Assembly (NCBI GenBank): GCA_002473165.1
Contig: DKSD01000064.1
Location: forward strand, 1 to 23,518
Origin: Succinatimonas sp. UBA7265
GTDB lineage: Bacteria > Pseudomonadota > Gammaproteobacteria > Enterobacterales > Succinivibrionaceae
Direction: 5' to 3'
Length of the DNA stretch: 23,518 nucleotides
The stretch's first letter is position 1, and the number at the start of each line of letters is the position of its first letter. A program made the position numbers and the translations under genes. The notes below the pieces were generated by a model, which made no database searches, was not told the origin of the DNA, and saw nothing but the letters and a program-made list of their open reading frames with translations. Positions 8,156 to 15,273 of the stretch are shown in pieces.

Positions 8156-8181
8156 ATTTTTCTGCGTTATTTTTCTGCGTT
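8156..8181. repeat. perfect 13-bp tandem repeat in the plsB leader/promoter region
   Basis: ATTTTTCTGCGTT occurs twice head-to-tail without a gap (8156-8168 and 8169-8181). On the plsB strand it reads AACGCAGAAAAAT twice, 35-60 nt upstream of the plsB ATG. Such placement fits an operator or leader element, but no known site is recognised. Confidence 0.85.
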
Positions 8182-8338
8182 GTTCAATCATGATCTTAAC
8201 AGCAGGGCGCAAAACATGGACGCGGCTGCCTGGCATTTTGTGGACTTAGGCAAGGGAGACAGCTGATAAGGTTTATCGCTAAAGCCGCCATGGCGGTTTG
8301 GTTCGCGCCTGAAAATTCAAAAAAAGCTCATAAGCTAC

Positions 8339-8382
8339 GGCTAACTTACTGATAAATATTTATAAATTAGCCTAGGTTAACC
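8339..8382. repeat. cluster of palindromes upstream of fieF
   Basis: GGCTAA (8339-8344) and TTAGCC (8367-8372) are inverted around an AT-rich core containing the perfect palindrome ATAAATATTTAT (8352-8363). The overlapping palindromes CCTAGG (8371-8376) and GGTTAACC (8375-8382) follow. The block lies about 100-140 nt ahead of the fieF ATG and may be a regulator-binding region; no regulator is assigned. Confidence 0.5.
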
Positions 8383-8478
8383 TTTTGCCGCCGTGTTAGG
8401 CTCACCTGTGCCTGCAAAACAGCAACGCGGCTGTGGTGCAAAAACCGCTGCGGGTGCGCTGATAAAATGGAGGGCATC

Positions 8479-9459
8479 ATGAACAGGATGGAAATGGACG
8501 CGAAACTTGACCTGGCTGCGTACCGGCGGCTCGTGATGGTCGCAGGCGGCGCTTCGGTGGCCACGGGGGCGAGTTTTGTGTTCGTCAAGCTCATCGTGTG
8601 GGCGCTCAGCGGCTCCTCGAGCATGTTCGCCTCGTTCACCGACTCGCTCTTTGATTCCCTGGCGGCGCTTATCAATCTGTTTACCCTGCGCTATTCGCTG
8701 GTGCCGGCTGACCGGGAACACCGGTTCGGGCATTTTAAGGCCCAGTCGCTGGCTTCGCTGGCGCAGGCGGCTTTCATCGGCGGTTCGGCGGTGCTGCTGA
8801 TCATCCACGGCATAGATCGCTTCAGCCATCCGCAGATGGTGGAAAACGCGGTGCTGGCCATCGGGGTGAGCGTCGGCACGATCGCCGTGACCATGCTGCT
8901 TGTGACCTTCCAGGCTTACGTCTACCGCAGGACGCGCAGCGAGCTGGTGTTCGCCGACCGCTTCCATTATATTTCGGACATCGGCCTCAACCTCGGCGTC
9001 GTGGCGGCGCTGCTGCTGAGCTTCTACGGCTATTTGTGGGCTGACGGCATGTTCGCCGCGCTGATCGGGCTGTTTATCCTGCACGGTGCTTACAAGATCG
9101 GCATGGATGCGGCGAGCACCCTGGTCGACAAGACGCTCTCGCCTCATGAAAACCAGCGGATCATGAAATGCCTGCTGGAAACCAACGGCGTGCGCTCGCT
9201 GCATGATCTCAAGACGCGCAAGGCCGGGCCCCAGTATTACATCCAGTGCCATCTGGTGCTTGACGCTGATCAGAGCCTGAGAAAAGCCCATGACATCGCC
9301 ACCGAGGCTGAGATCAAACTGCGCAAGCTGTTCCCGGAGGCTGATGTGTCGCTGCATATGGAGCCGGACTCTCCGGAGACGGAGCGGGACGGCACGGTTT
9401 ACCAGGAGGATCTGGTGTCAGATCCGCACCCTCAGACAGACGGTTTGCAAACAAAATGA
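8479..9459 (+). CDS. fieF: cation-efflux (CDF) pump, FieF family
   Basis: This is an inner-membrane cation diffusion facilitator that exports divalent metals (Fe2+ or Zn2+ in E. coli FieF) in exchange for protons. The protein is 326 residues from the chosen start. Membrane segments precede a C-terminal cytoplasmic domain (from about residue 220). The transport metal site is visible as D55/D59 (FTDSLFDS) and H163/D167 (FHYISDIG), matching E. coli D45/D49 and H153/D157. The RYSLVPADREHRFGHFKAQSLA block is also characteristic of FieF. An upstream ATG at 8467 is in frame, but GGAGGG sits ideally before the ATG at 8479. The last residues (about 300-326) form a polar tail. The gene overlaps cysE by 4 nt (ATGA). 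Exact metal specificity is inferred. Confidence 0.93.
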   Translation: MNRMEMDAKLDLAAYRRLVMVAGGASVATGASFVFVKLIVWALSGSSSMFASFTDSLFDSLAALINLFTLRYSLVPADREHRFGHFKAQSLASLAQAAFIGGSAVLLIIHGIDRFSHPQMVENAVLAIGVSVGTIAVTMLLVTFQAYVYRRTRSELVFADRFHYISDIGLNLGVVAALLLSFYGYLWADGMFAALIGLFILHGAYKIGMDAASTLVDKTLSPHENQRIMKCLLETNGVRSLHDLKTRKAGPQYYIQCHLVLDADQSLRKAHDIATEAEIKLRKLFPEADVSLHMEPDSPETERDGTVYQEDLVSDPHPQTDGLQTK

Positions 9460-10289
9460 GCACCCAAACTCCGATTTCGGATCTTTACTGGAAAGAGCTT
9501 AAGGCTGAAGCGGAGAAAACCGCGGCGGACGAGCCGGTGCTGCGGCTGACGCTGCAAAAAGCGATCCTCACGAGTTCCGGCTTTGATCAGGCGCTCGCGC
9601 GCGTGAATTCCTATGTGCTGGCCAACGGGATCGTCGGGCGCGCCGAACTCTACGGCATGTGCATGGACGCCTACCAGAACAACCCGATGCTGCTGGAGGT
9701 CGCGGCCACGGACATGCGCGCCGTGATCGCCCGCGATCCGGCGTCCTCCGATTCCGTGGTTGCGCCTTTCCTGTTCCTTAAAGGGCCGCATGTGCTGGAG
9801 ATCTTCCGGGTGGCGCACTGGCTGTGGGGGCGCGGGCGCAAAAGCCTGGCGCGCTATCTGCAATGCGCCGTCTCCGACGTCTTCGGCGTCGACATCCACC
9901 CGGCGGCGCGGATCGGCAGCGGCATCATGTTTGACCACGCGCTCGGGATCGTCATCGGCGAGACGGCAGTGGTAGGCGACATGGTCTCCATGCTGCACGG
10001 CGTGACCTTAGGCGGCACCGGCAAGGTGTCAGGGGATCGCCATCCTAAAGTCGGACGCGGCGTGATGATCGGCGCGGGCGCCAAGGTGTTGGGCAACATC
10101 CATATAGGCGACGGCGCCAAGATCGGCGCCGGATCGGTCGTGCTCGATGACGTGCCGCCGCACACCACCGTGGCCGGAGTGCCGGCGCGCCCGGTCGGCA
10201 GGCCGATAGAATACATGCCGTCCCTGGAGATGGACCAGTCGCTGGAAAACGACTACTGCCCGGTGATCCGCAACCGGGAACTGCGCTGA
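9456..10289 (+). CDS. cysE: serine O-acetyltransferase CysE
   Basis: CysE makes O-acetylserine from serine and acetyl-CoA, the committed step of cysteine synthesis in the cytoplasm. The protein is 277 residues, near the E. coli 273. An N-terminal helical domain (1-140) is followed by a left-handed beta-helix of hexapeptide repeats (about 145-250). Active-site residues are D160-H161 (MFDHALGI) and H196 (GDRHPK), equivalent to E. coli D157-H158 and H193. The TLGGTGK and GVPARPVG segments are typical. It starts inside the fieF stop (ATGA overlap) with a weak ribosome binding site, suggesting translational coupling. The C-terminal tail, which carries the cysteine-feedback and CysK-binding function in relatives, ends in NRELR rather than the usual terminal Ile, so CysK binding is doubtful. 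Confidence 0.97.
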   Translation: MSTQTPISDLYWKELKAEAEKTAADEPVLRLTLQKAILTSSGFDQALARVNSYVLANGIVGRAELYGMCMDAYQNNPMLLEVAATDMRAVIARDPASSDSVVAPFLFLKGPHVLEIFRVAHWLWGRGRKSLARYLQCAVSDVFGVDIHPAARIGSGIMFDHALGIVIGETAVVGDMVSMLHGVTLGGTGKVSGDRHPKVGRGVMIGAGAKVLGNIHIGDGAKIGAGSVVLDDVPPHTTVAGVPARPVGRPIEYMPSLEMDQSLENDYCPVIRNRELR

Positions 10290-10309
10290 GGGCGCTTTTA
10301 AACCTGTAC

Positions 10310-10340
10310 TATAATGATGCGGGGCGCGTTGCCCCGCTTT
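10310..10340 (+). promoter_or_regulatory. TATAAT box followed by GC hairpin before the PTS gene
   Basis: A perfect TATAAT (10310-10315) lies 21 nt past the cysE stop, without a good -35 box. It is followed at once by a 7-bp perfect hairpin (GCGGGGC 10319-10325, GCCCCGC 10331-10337) and TTT. The hairpin could end the cysE transcript, or sit at the very 5' end of a PTS gene transcript, or both. The PTS ATG is at 10353. Confidence 0.45.
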
Positions 10341-10352
10341 CGGGTCTTCCAC

Positions 10353-12233
10353 ATGCGCATACGCGATCTGCTGCAGCCTAAGGCTGTAGATCTCAATCCC
10401 TCGGTAAAAAACAAAGAGCAGGCCATAAACCGCCTCGTGGATCTGATCTCGCAAACCGGATGCATCTGCGACCGCGAGCGTTTCAGGCAGGCCGTGTTTG
10501 ACCGCGAGAGCAAAGGCTCCACGGGCCTGGGCGACGGGGTGGCCATCCCTCACGCCAAAAGCGCGGGCGTCGCCTACCCGGGGCTTGCGGCCATGGTTGT
10601 CAAAGACGGCATAGATTTCGACTCACTCGACGGCGGCAAGGCTTATCTGTTTTTTATCATCGCCTCGCCCCACAAAGCCTCGGACGCGCATCTGGACGTG
10701 CTGGCCAGGCTTTCGTCTATGCTCATAGAAAAAGAGTTCCGCGAAAGCCTGATCAAAGCCTCGGACGCCCAGGAATTCCTGTCCCTGATTGACCGCGCCG
10801 AAGGGCAGGAGCGCAGCGAGGAGGCGCAGGAGAAAGAGAGCGCTCCAAAGCCCGGCCATTACGATCTCGTGGCGGTGACGGCCTGCCCGGCCGGCCTCTC
10901 GCACACCTATATGGCAGCCGAGGCTTTGGAGCTTAAGGCCAAGGAGATGGGCCTTGCCATCAAGGTCGAAGCCGACGGCGCTGCAGGCAACCGAAATGAG
11001 CTCCTGCCTGAGGATATCGCCCAGGCCAAAGCGGTGGTTGTGGCCGCGGACCGCACGGTGCGCATGGACCGTTTTATCGGCAAGCCGCTTATCCGCGTGG
11101 GCGTCAATGACGCGATCCGCAAGCCTGAGGAACTCATCAGCAAGGCTTTAAGCCCGGACTGCCAGCCGTACTCTTTGATCTCCGGATCCGAGACCGTCTC
11201 GCTGCCCATGACACTGTACCGCCACCTGATGAGCGGGCTTACCTATATCATGCCGCTGGTCGCCGCGGCCGGCATCCTCTCAGCCTGCGCGGCGCTGCCG
11301 TTCATGCAGGGCACAAAAGTAAGCTTTTTCTTTGACACCATAGGCTACAGCATCGGGATCATGCTCTTCCCGGTGCTCTCGGCGTTCATCGCTTTCTCCA
11401 TAGGCGGGCGCACCGCCCTGGTGGCCGGGTTTACCGGCGGCATCATGGCGGATCTGAGCAGCGCCGGCGTCCTGGGTGCGGTGGTAAACGGGCTGGCAGG
11501 CGGCGCAGTGGCCTACCTTACTACATTGTTTGCCCGAAGGTTTTTAAAAGGCCATGACGCGATGTTCGCGCTGCTGGTCTACCCGGTGGTCGGGACGCTC
11601 GGGGTCACGCTTATCGCAGAATTCGTCACGAATCTGCCCATGGCGTTTTTGGACTCGCACATTAACGCGTTTATCTCGTCGGCAGGTGTGCTGCCGCGGG
11701 CGATCCTCGGCGGGCTTTTGGGCATGATGATGTCCGCGGACATGGGCGGCCCTTTGAACAAGATCTCCTACGCCTGCGGCGTGCTGCTGCTCGCCGATTC
11801 CATGCCTGAGCCCGGTGCCGGCAACCAGGTGATGGCCTCAGTGATGGCAGGCGGCATGGCGCCGCCGGTATCCGCAGGGCTCGCGGCGCTTACCGTGCGC
11901 CCGCTGTTTTCGCTGCGCGAGAAAAAGCTGGCGCTGACCGCGGTGTCCAAGGGACTGCTCTTTGTCACCGAAGGCGTGATGCCTTATATGCTTATCGCCC
12001 CGCGCGGGGCGCGCGTGGCCTGCTTTATGGGGTCGGGGCTTGCGGGGGCGCTGTCCATGGCCGCTGGCTGCGGTGTGTGCGCCCCGCACGGCGGTATCCT
12101 GATCGTCCCGCTTTCCTCACAGTTTTTCGATTACCTGGCAGCCTTAGGGGCGGGTACGCTTTTAGGCGCCGTGCTTTTCGTGATTGGCAGGCTGGGGACG
12201 CGCATTCCCCAAAGCAGCGCGCCGCAGGCTTAA
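10353..12233 (+). CDS. fructose-family PTS permease, fused EIIABC
   Basis: This 626-residue protein takes up and phosphorylates a sugar, probably fructose or a related hexose, using phosphate from HPr. Domain order is EIIA (about 1-150, phospho-His H67 in AIPHAKS), EIIB (about 165-265, phospho-Cys C178 in TACPAGLSHTYMAAEAL), and EIIC (about 285-620, multiple membrane spans, with the FVTEGVMPY motif). A Glu-rich linker separates A and B (near residues 150-165). The start at Met 10353 (MRIRDLLQPKAV) fits EIIA alignments; an in-frame ATG at 10314 overlaps the TATAAT box and hairpin and is rejected. Unlike E. coli fruBKA, no fruB or 1-phosphofructokinase gene is adjacent. The symbol fruA is plausible, but a mannosylglycerate or other Fru-family substrate cannot be excluded. 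Confidence 0.9.
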   Translation: MRIRDLLQPKAVDLNPSVKNKEQAINRLVDLISQTGCICDRERFRQAVFDRESKGSTGLGDGVAIPHAKSAGVAYPGLAAMVVKDGIDFDSLDGGKAYLFFIIASPHKASDAHLDVLARLSSMLIEKEFRESLIKASDAQEFLSLIDRAEGQERSEEAQEKESAPKPGHYDLVAVTACPAGLSHTYMAAEALELKAKEMGLAIKVEADGAAGNRNELLPEDIAQAKAVVVAADRTVRMDRFIGKPLIRVGVNDAIRKPEELISKALSPDCQPYSLISGSETVSLPMTLYRHLMSGLTYIMPLVAAAGILSACAALPFMQGTKVSFFFDTIGYSIGIMLFPVLSAFIAFSIGGRTALVAGFTGGIMADLSSAGVLGAVVNGLAGGAVAYLTTLFARRFLKGHDAMFALLVYPVVGTLGVTLIAEFVTNLPMAFLDSHINAFISSAGVLPRAILGGLLGMMMSADMGGPLNKISYACGVLLLADSMPEPGAGNQVMASVMAGGMAPPVSAGLAALTVRPLFSLREKKLALTAVSKGLLFVTEGVMPYMLIAPRGARVACFMGSGLAGALSMAAGCGVCAPHGGILIVPLSSQFFDYLAALGAGTLLGAVLFVIGRLGTRIPQSSAPQA

Positions 12234-12238
12234 AGGCG

Positions 12239-12279
12239 CAAAGAGGTCCTGCGTCCTTTCAGATCGCAGGGCCTCTTTG
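12239..12279. terminator. long hairpin between convergent PTS and zapB genes
   Basis: CAAAGAGG (12239-12246) pairs with CCTCTTTG (12272-12279), and CCTGCG (12248-12253) pairs with CGCAGG (12265-12270), giving a 14-pair stem with one mismatch and an 11-nt loop. It lies in the 60-bp gap between two converging genes and probably stops transcription from both sides. A U-tract is lacking on either strand, so efficiency is uncertain. Confidence 0.7.
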
Positions 12280-12293
12280 GCGTCAGGCCGCGC

Positions 12294-12554
12294 TCAGTTT
12301 ATGGATTTTAGCTGCGAGAGCACGGAATCCAGGCGCTGGCGCCAGGTCTGCAACACTTCGCGCAGGTGCTGGTTCTCTTCTTTGAGCGAGATCATGTCGC
12401 GCCTTAAGGCGCTGATCTCGTTCTCCTGCCCGGCGATCTCCTGCTTTTTTGCGTCGAGATCGGCCGCAGTCTGTTTGGCGGTTTCGTAAAGCTTCCTGAG
12501 CTCGTCGAGGAGCATCTGCTCGCGCGGGCTCATGGGGGCGTTCTGATCGTTCAT
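12294..12554 (-). CDS. zapB: cell division protein ZapB-like coiled-coil protein
   Basis: This is an 86-residue, almost entirely helical coiled-coil protein. Its C-terminal half (LKEENQHLREVLQTWRQRL) matches the end of E. coli ZapB (RENNHLKEQQNGWQERL), including the Asn-His-Leu and Trp-Gln positions. ZapB is an abundant cytoplasmic factor that joins ZapA at the Z ring and links it to the terminus protein MatP. The ATG overlaps the hslU TAA by one base (TAATG), so translation is probably coupled to hslU. In E. coli zapB also lies near hslVU, with menA and rraA between; here it is directly adjacent. Identity rests on short similarity plus context; a SlyX-like coiled coil is the alternative. Confidence 0.78.
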   Translation of the reverse strand: MNDQNAPMSPREQMLLDELRKLYETAKQTAADLDAKKQEIAGQENEISALRRDMISLKEENQHLREVLQTWRQRLDSVLSQLKSIN

Positions 12555-13888
12555 TACAGTATGTACCTGCTGAGATCCTCGTTTTCCACCAGCCCTTTGA
12601 GGTGGCTGTCGACGTAGGCTTCGTCTATGGTCAGGTCCAGGCCTTGCTTTTCAGGAGCCTCAAAAGAGATGTCTTCCACGATCTTTTCCATCAGGGTGTG
12701 CAGGCGGCGCGCGCCGATGTTCTCGGTGTGCTCGTTTACATCCCAGGCATCCTGGGCGATGCGTTTTATGGCGCTTGCATCGAATTTTACGTGAACGCCT
12801 TCCGTCTCAAGCAGCAGTTCATACTGCCTGGTGAGGCTGTTGTGCGGCTCGGTCAGGATGCGCTCAAAATCGCGCGCCGTAAGCGGCTTGAGCTCGACGC
12901 GGATCGGCAGGCGCCCCTGCAGTTCCGGGATAAGATCCGAAGGCTTGGACATCTGGAAGGCGCCGGAGGCGATGAACAGGATGTGATCGGTCCTGACCAT
13001 GCCGTAGCGGGTGCTGACGGTTGAACCCTCTATAAGCGGGAGCAGATCGCGCTGCACGCCCTGGCGCGAGACCTGGCCGGAGTCGCGGCTTTCCTGGCAG
13101 ATCTTGTCGATCTCATCTATGAAGACGATGCCGCTGTTTTCGGTAAGCTCGACGGCCTTGCCTTTGAGGTCTGAGGTCTTGGTGAGTTTGTCGGCCTCTT
13201 CCTCGGTCAGGACTTTCATGGCGTCTTTGATCTTCATGCGGCGCCTGACTTTGCGTTCCTGCCCGAGACTTTGGAAGAGATCGCTCAGCTGCGAGCTCAT
13301 GTCGCTGATATCGCCGGCGCCGATGATGTTAAGCGAGCCCGAGGGCTTGTTGTCGGCGGGGCTGACCTCGATCTCGACCTCGCGATCGTCAAGCTGGCCC
13401 TCGCGCAGTTTCTTGCGCATCATCTGGCGCGCCGAGTTGCCGTCCTTCTCTTCCTGGGTTTCGCCCGAGCGCGGCGGCAGCAGCAGATCGAGCACGCGCT
13501 CTTCGGCGGCGTCGCCGGCTTTGTCCTGGTTGCGCTTGAGTTCTTCCTCCCTGACCATCTTCATGGCGACGGAGGTGAGATCCCGGATCATCGACTCCAC
13601 GTCTTTGCCGACATACCCGACCTCAGTGTATTTCGTGGCCTCAACCTTGATAAACGGGGCGTGCGCGAGCTTGGCAAGCCTTCTTGCGATCTCCGTTTTG
13701 CCTACGCCGGTGGGGCCGATCATCAGGATGTTTTTCGGCACGATTTCGGATTGCAGATCCGCAGGCACCTGCAGGCGGCGCCAGCGGTTGCGCAGGGCAA
13801 TGGCCACGGATTTTTTCGCCTCTTCCTGGCCGATGATGTAACGGTCAAGTTCAGTGACGATCTGGCGCGGAGTTAATTCATTTAACAT
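12554..13888 (-). CDS. hslU: HslU, ATPase subunit of the HslVU protease
   Basis: HslU is the AAA+ hexameric unfoldase that feeds substrates to HslV in the cytoplasm. The 444-residue protein matches the E. coli length (443). Walker A GPTGVGKT is at residues 58-65, the pore loop GYVG at 91-94, the inserted I domain at about 110-245, and Walker B VFIDEID at 255-261. The C-terminal LSRYIL tail is the peptide that inserts into HslV pockets. The ATG at 13888 has an AAAGG site about 7 nt upstream. It follows hslV by 50 nt and overlaps zapB by 1 nt. The run reads argS, FtsN-like, hslV, hslU, zapB. Confidence 0.98.
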   Translation of the reverse strand: MLNELTPRQIVTELDRYIIGQEEAKKSVAIALRNRWRRLQVPADLQSEIVPKNILMIGPTGVGKTEIARRLAKLAHAPFIKVEATKYTEVGYVGKDVESMIRDLTSVAMKMVREEELKRNQDKAGDAAEERVLDLLLPPRSGETQEEKDGNSARQMMRKKLREGQLDDREVEIEVSPADNKPSGSLNIIGAGDISDMSSQLSDLFQSLGQERKVRRRMKIKDAMKVLTEEEADKLTKTSDLKGKAVELTENSGIVFIDEIDKICQESRDSGQVSRQGVQRDLLPLIEGSTVSTRYGMVRTDHILFIASGAFQMSKPSDLIPELQGRLPIRVELKPLTARDFERILTEPHNSLTRQYELLLETEGVHVKFDASAIKRIAQDAWDVNEHTENIGARRLHTLMEKIVEDISFEAPEKQGLDLTIDEAYVDSHLKGLVENEDLSRYIL

Positions 13889-13938
13889 AACAAACCTTTA
13901 AATGGCAGCAGGGGCGCATCGCCTCTGCGTAAAAACGG

Positions 13939-14472
13939 TCAGCGGTCGGACTTTAAGGTCTCGACGGTTTGGAAGGAGTCGGTGAAGACGCAGATCTCCG
14001 ATGCGATCTGCAGGGATTTCCTGACGATCTCCTCGGCTCCGAGATCCGTGTTGCGCATCAGGGCGCGCGCGGCGGCCAGCGCGAAATTGCCGCCGGAGCC
14101 GGTGGCGAGGATGTCATCATCCATCATCACGACATCGCCGGTGCCGGTGATCATGTAGGATTCGTTTTTGTCGGCGACGATCAATATGGCCTCAAGCTTG
14201 CGCAGCGCCCGGTCAGAGCGCCAGAGCTTGGCCAAATCTATGCAGGCCCTCTTGAGTATGCCTTGGTGCTCTTCAAGTTTTTTCTCAAACAGGTCCAGCA
14301 GGGTAAAAGCATCAGCCGTCGATCCGGCAAAGCCGGCGATCACGCTGTCGTGGAAGACCTTGCGCACTTTGACGGCGTTGCCTTTGAGGATCGTGGTCTG
14401 GCCCATGGTGACCTGGCCGTCGCCTCCCATGGCAACAGTGCCGTTGCGGCGAACTGTCACAATTGTCGTCAT
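13939..14472 (-). CDS. hslV: HslV, peptidase subunit of the HslVU protease
   Basis: HslV is the proteasome beta-like threonine peptidase that forms a double hexamer with HslU. The 177-residue protein begins MTTIVTVRRNG; removal of Met exposes catalytic Thr at position 2. The GGDGQVT, GFAGSTADA and ATGSGGNFALAAARAL segments are family hallmarks. The ATG starts 3 nt after the FtsN-like stop, with GAGGA about 10 nt upstream inside that gene, so the two are cotranscribed. No sigma-32-like promoter (CTTGAA with CCCCAT) was seen in the roughly 100 bases upstream, although heat-shock control is usual for this operon. Confidence 0.98.
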   Translation of the reverse strand: MTTIVTVRRNGTVAMGGDGQVTMGQTTILKGNAVKVRKVFHDSVIAGFAGSTADAFTLLDLFEKKLEEHQGILKRACIDLAKLWRSDRALRKLEAILIVADKNESYMITGTGDVVMMDDDILATGSGGNFALAAARALMRNTDLGAEEIVRKSLQIASEICVFTDSFQTVETLKSDR

Positions 14473-14475
14473 TTG

Positions 14476-15273
14476 TCAGTAGTCCTCAAGTGAACATTCA
14501 GTAACCAGCCCTTCAGAGTCCAGTCTGGCGAAGGCTTTGCGCGCCTCGTCGCGGGAATTGAAGGGCCCCAGCTGCAGCACAAAAGCGCCGCTGTGACTGG
14601 TTACATGGGAGCGGTGGCCTGAAAATGCAAGTCTGGCCTTCTGCTCCTCGGCCTGCTGCGAAGTCGCATATTTGCCGCAGAAAAGCACGGCCTTGGCCGA
14701 TGCTGCGGGAGCCTGGGCGGGGGACTGCTTTGCAGCGCCTTCGTTTAAGATGTCCTCCTCCTGGCGCTCAAGGGCGGCGCTGTCCTGAGCGGCGGATGGC
14801 TGGGAGCTTTCAGGGGCGGGGGCGGCATCCTGCGCAGGTTTTTGTTCCGGTTGCGGGATCTTTATTTCAGGAGGCGGCAGCACTCCCTGGGCGGACTGAT
14901 CCTGAGTGCGGCCTTGCGCGCTGCTGCCAGGCTGGATGGGGGTGTCTGCAGGCTGTACCTGGCTGTCCTGTCCGGCAGCGGACTCGTGATCGCCTGCCTG
15001 GTAATCAAAGCGCTGCGCCGCGGGAACGTGCTGCGCTTCCTGAGCCGGGACGGCATTGGGATCATTTAACAGCGCCTGGGTGTCAAGCTGCATGCCCGGT
15101 TCGCTGCGCTCTTGCTGCGCCTGTTCCGCGGGCTTTTCATCATTGCCGCCTAAAAGCGAGATCAGGAAAGCCGCGACGATCACTGCGGCGATGCCTATAA
15201 GGCCCCTGCCTAAGATCTGCCGGCGCTCCTGAGGAGTGGCCGGCGCGTAAACTTTTTTAAACAGGCTTGCCAT
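14476..15273 (-). CDS. ftsN: SPOR-domain cell division protein, FtsN-like
   Basis: This encodes a 265-residue bitopic inner-membrane protein. It has a short cytoplasmic tail (1-21), one membrane helix (about 22-42), a long Gln/Ala/Pro-rich periplasmic linker (about 45-190), and a C-terminal SPOR domain (about 193-265, from KAVLFCGKYATSQQAEEQKARL to the end). SPOR domains bind denuded peptidoglycan at the septum. The topology and the place directly before hslV match FtsN, the late activator of septal synthesis; DedD-like is the alternative. The short essential FtsN helix region is not recognisable by eye. The gene abuts argS with no gap (stop 15274-15276, ATG ending 15271), with GGAG about 10 nt upstream. 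The cytR gene found between priA and ftsN in E. coli is absent. Confidence 0.78.
   Translation of the reverse strand: MASLFKKVYAPATPQERRQILGRGLIGIAAVIVAAFLISLLGGNDEKPAEQAQQERSEPGMQLDTQALLNDPNAVPAQEAQHVPAAQRFDYQAGDHESAAGQDSQVQPADTPIQPGSSAQGRTQDQSAQGVLPPPEIKIPQPEQKPAQDAAPAPESSQPSAAQDSAALERQEEDILNEGAAKQSPAQAPAASAKAVLFCGKYATSQQAEEQKARLAFSGHRSHVTSHSGAFVLQLGPFNSRDEARKAFARLDSEGLVTECSLEDY

Larger units (their letters stand above)
8122..8478. other. intergenic region between divergent plsB and fieF
   Basis: About 350 bases separate plsB (minus) and fieF (plus) with no credible gene; short open frames here have no family resemblance. The region must hold the promoters of both transcripts, but I cannot pick clear -35/-10 pairs. 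It contains a 13-bp tandem repeat near plsB, the 12-bp palindrome CCGCCATGGCGG at 8285-8296, and an AT-rich palindromic block at 8339-8382. The fieF side has a GGAGGG ribosome binding site at 8469-8474. Confidence 0.6.

Noticed and set aside
8460..8468. TGATAAAAT just before fieF as its -10 box
   Set aside because: It would start transcription at the ribosome binding site, leaving almost no leader, and there is no -35 box. The resemblance to the trmA -10 is probably incidental.
8377..9357. 326-codon open frame on the minus strand opposite fieF
   Set aside because: It is antisense to a clearly conserved transporter, His/Gln/Arg-rich with no recognisable domain, and has no ribosome binding site. 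GC-rich codon bias commonly opens such mirror frames.
13011..13841. 276-codon open frame opposite hslU
   Set aside because: Ser/Arg-rich translation without any domain pattern. The hslU motifs are intact on the other strand across the same interval.
14473..14600. Search for a sigma-32 heat-shock promoter before hslV
   Set aside because: No CTTGAA/CCCCAT-like pair with suitable spacing was seen. hslV is more simply read from the upstream argS/FtsN-like transcript or a promoter I cannot recognise.
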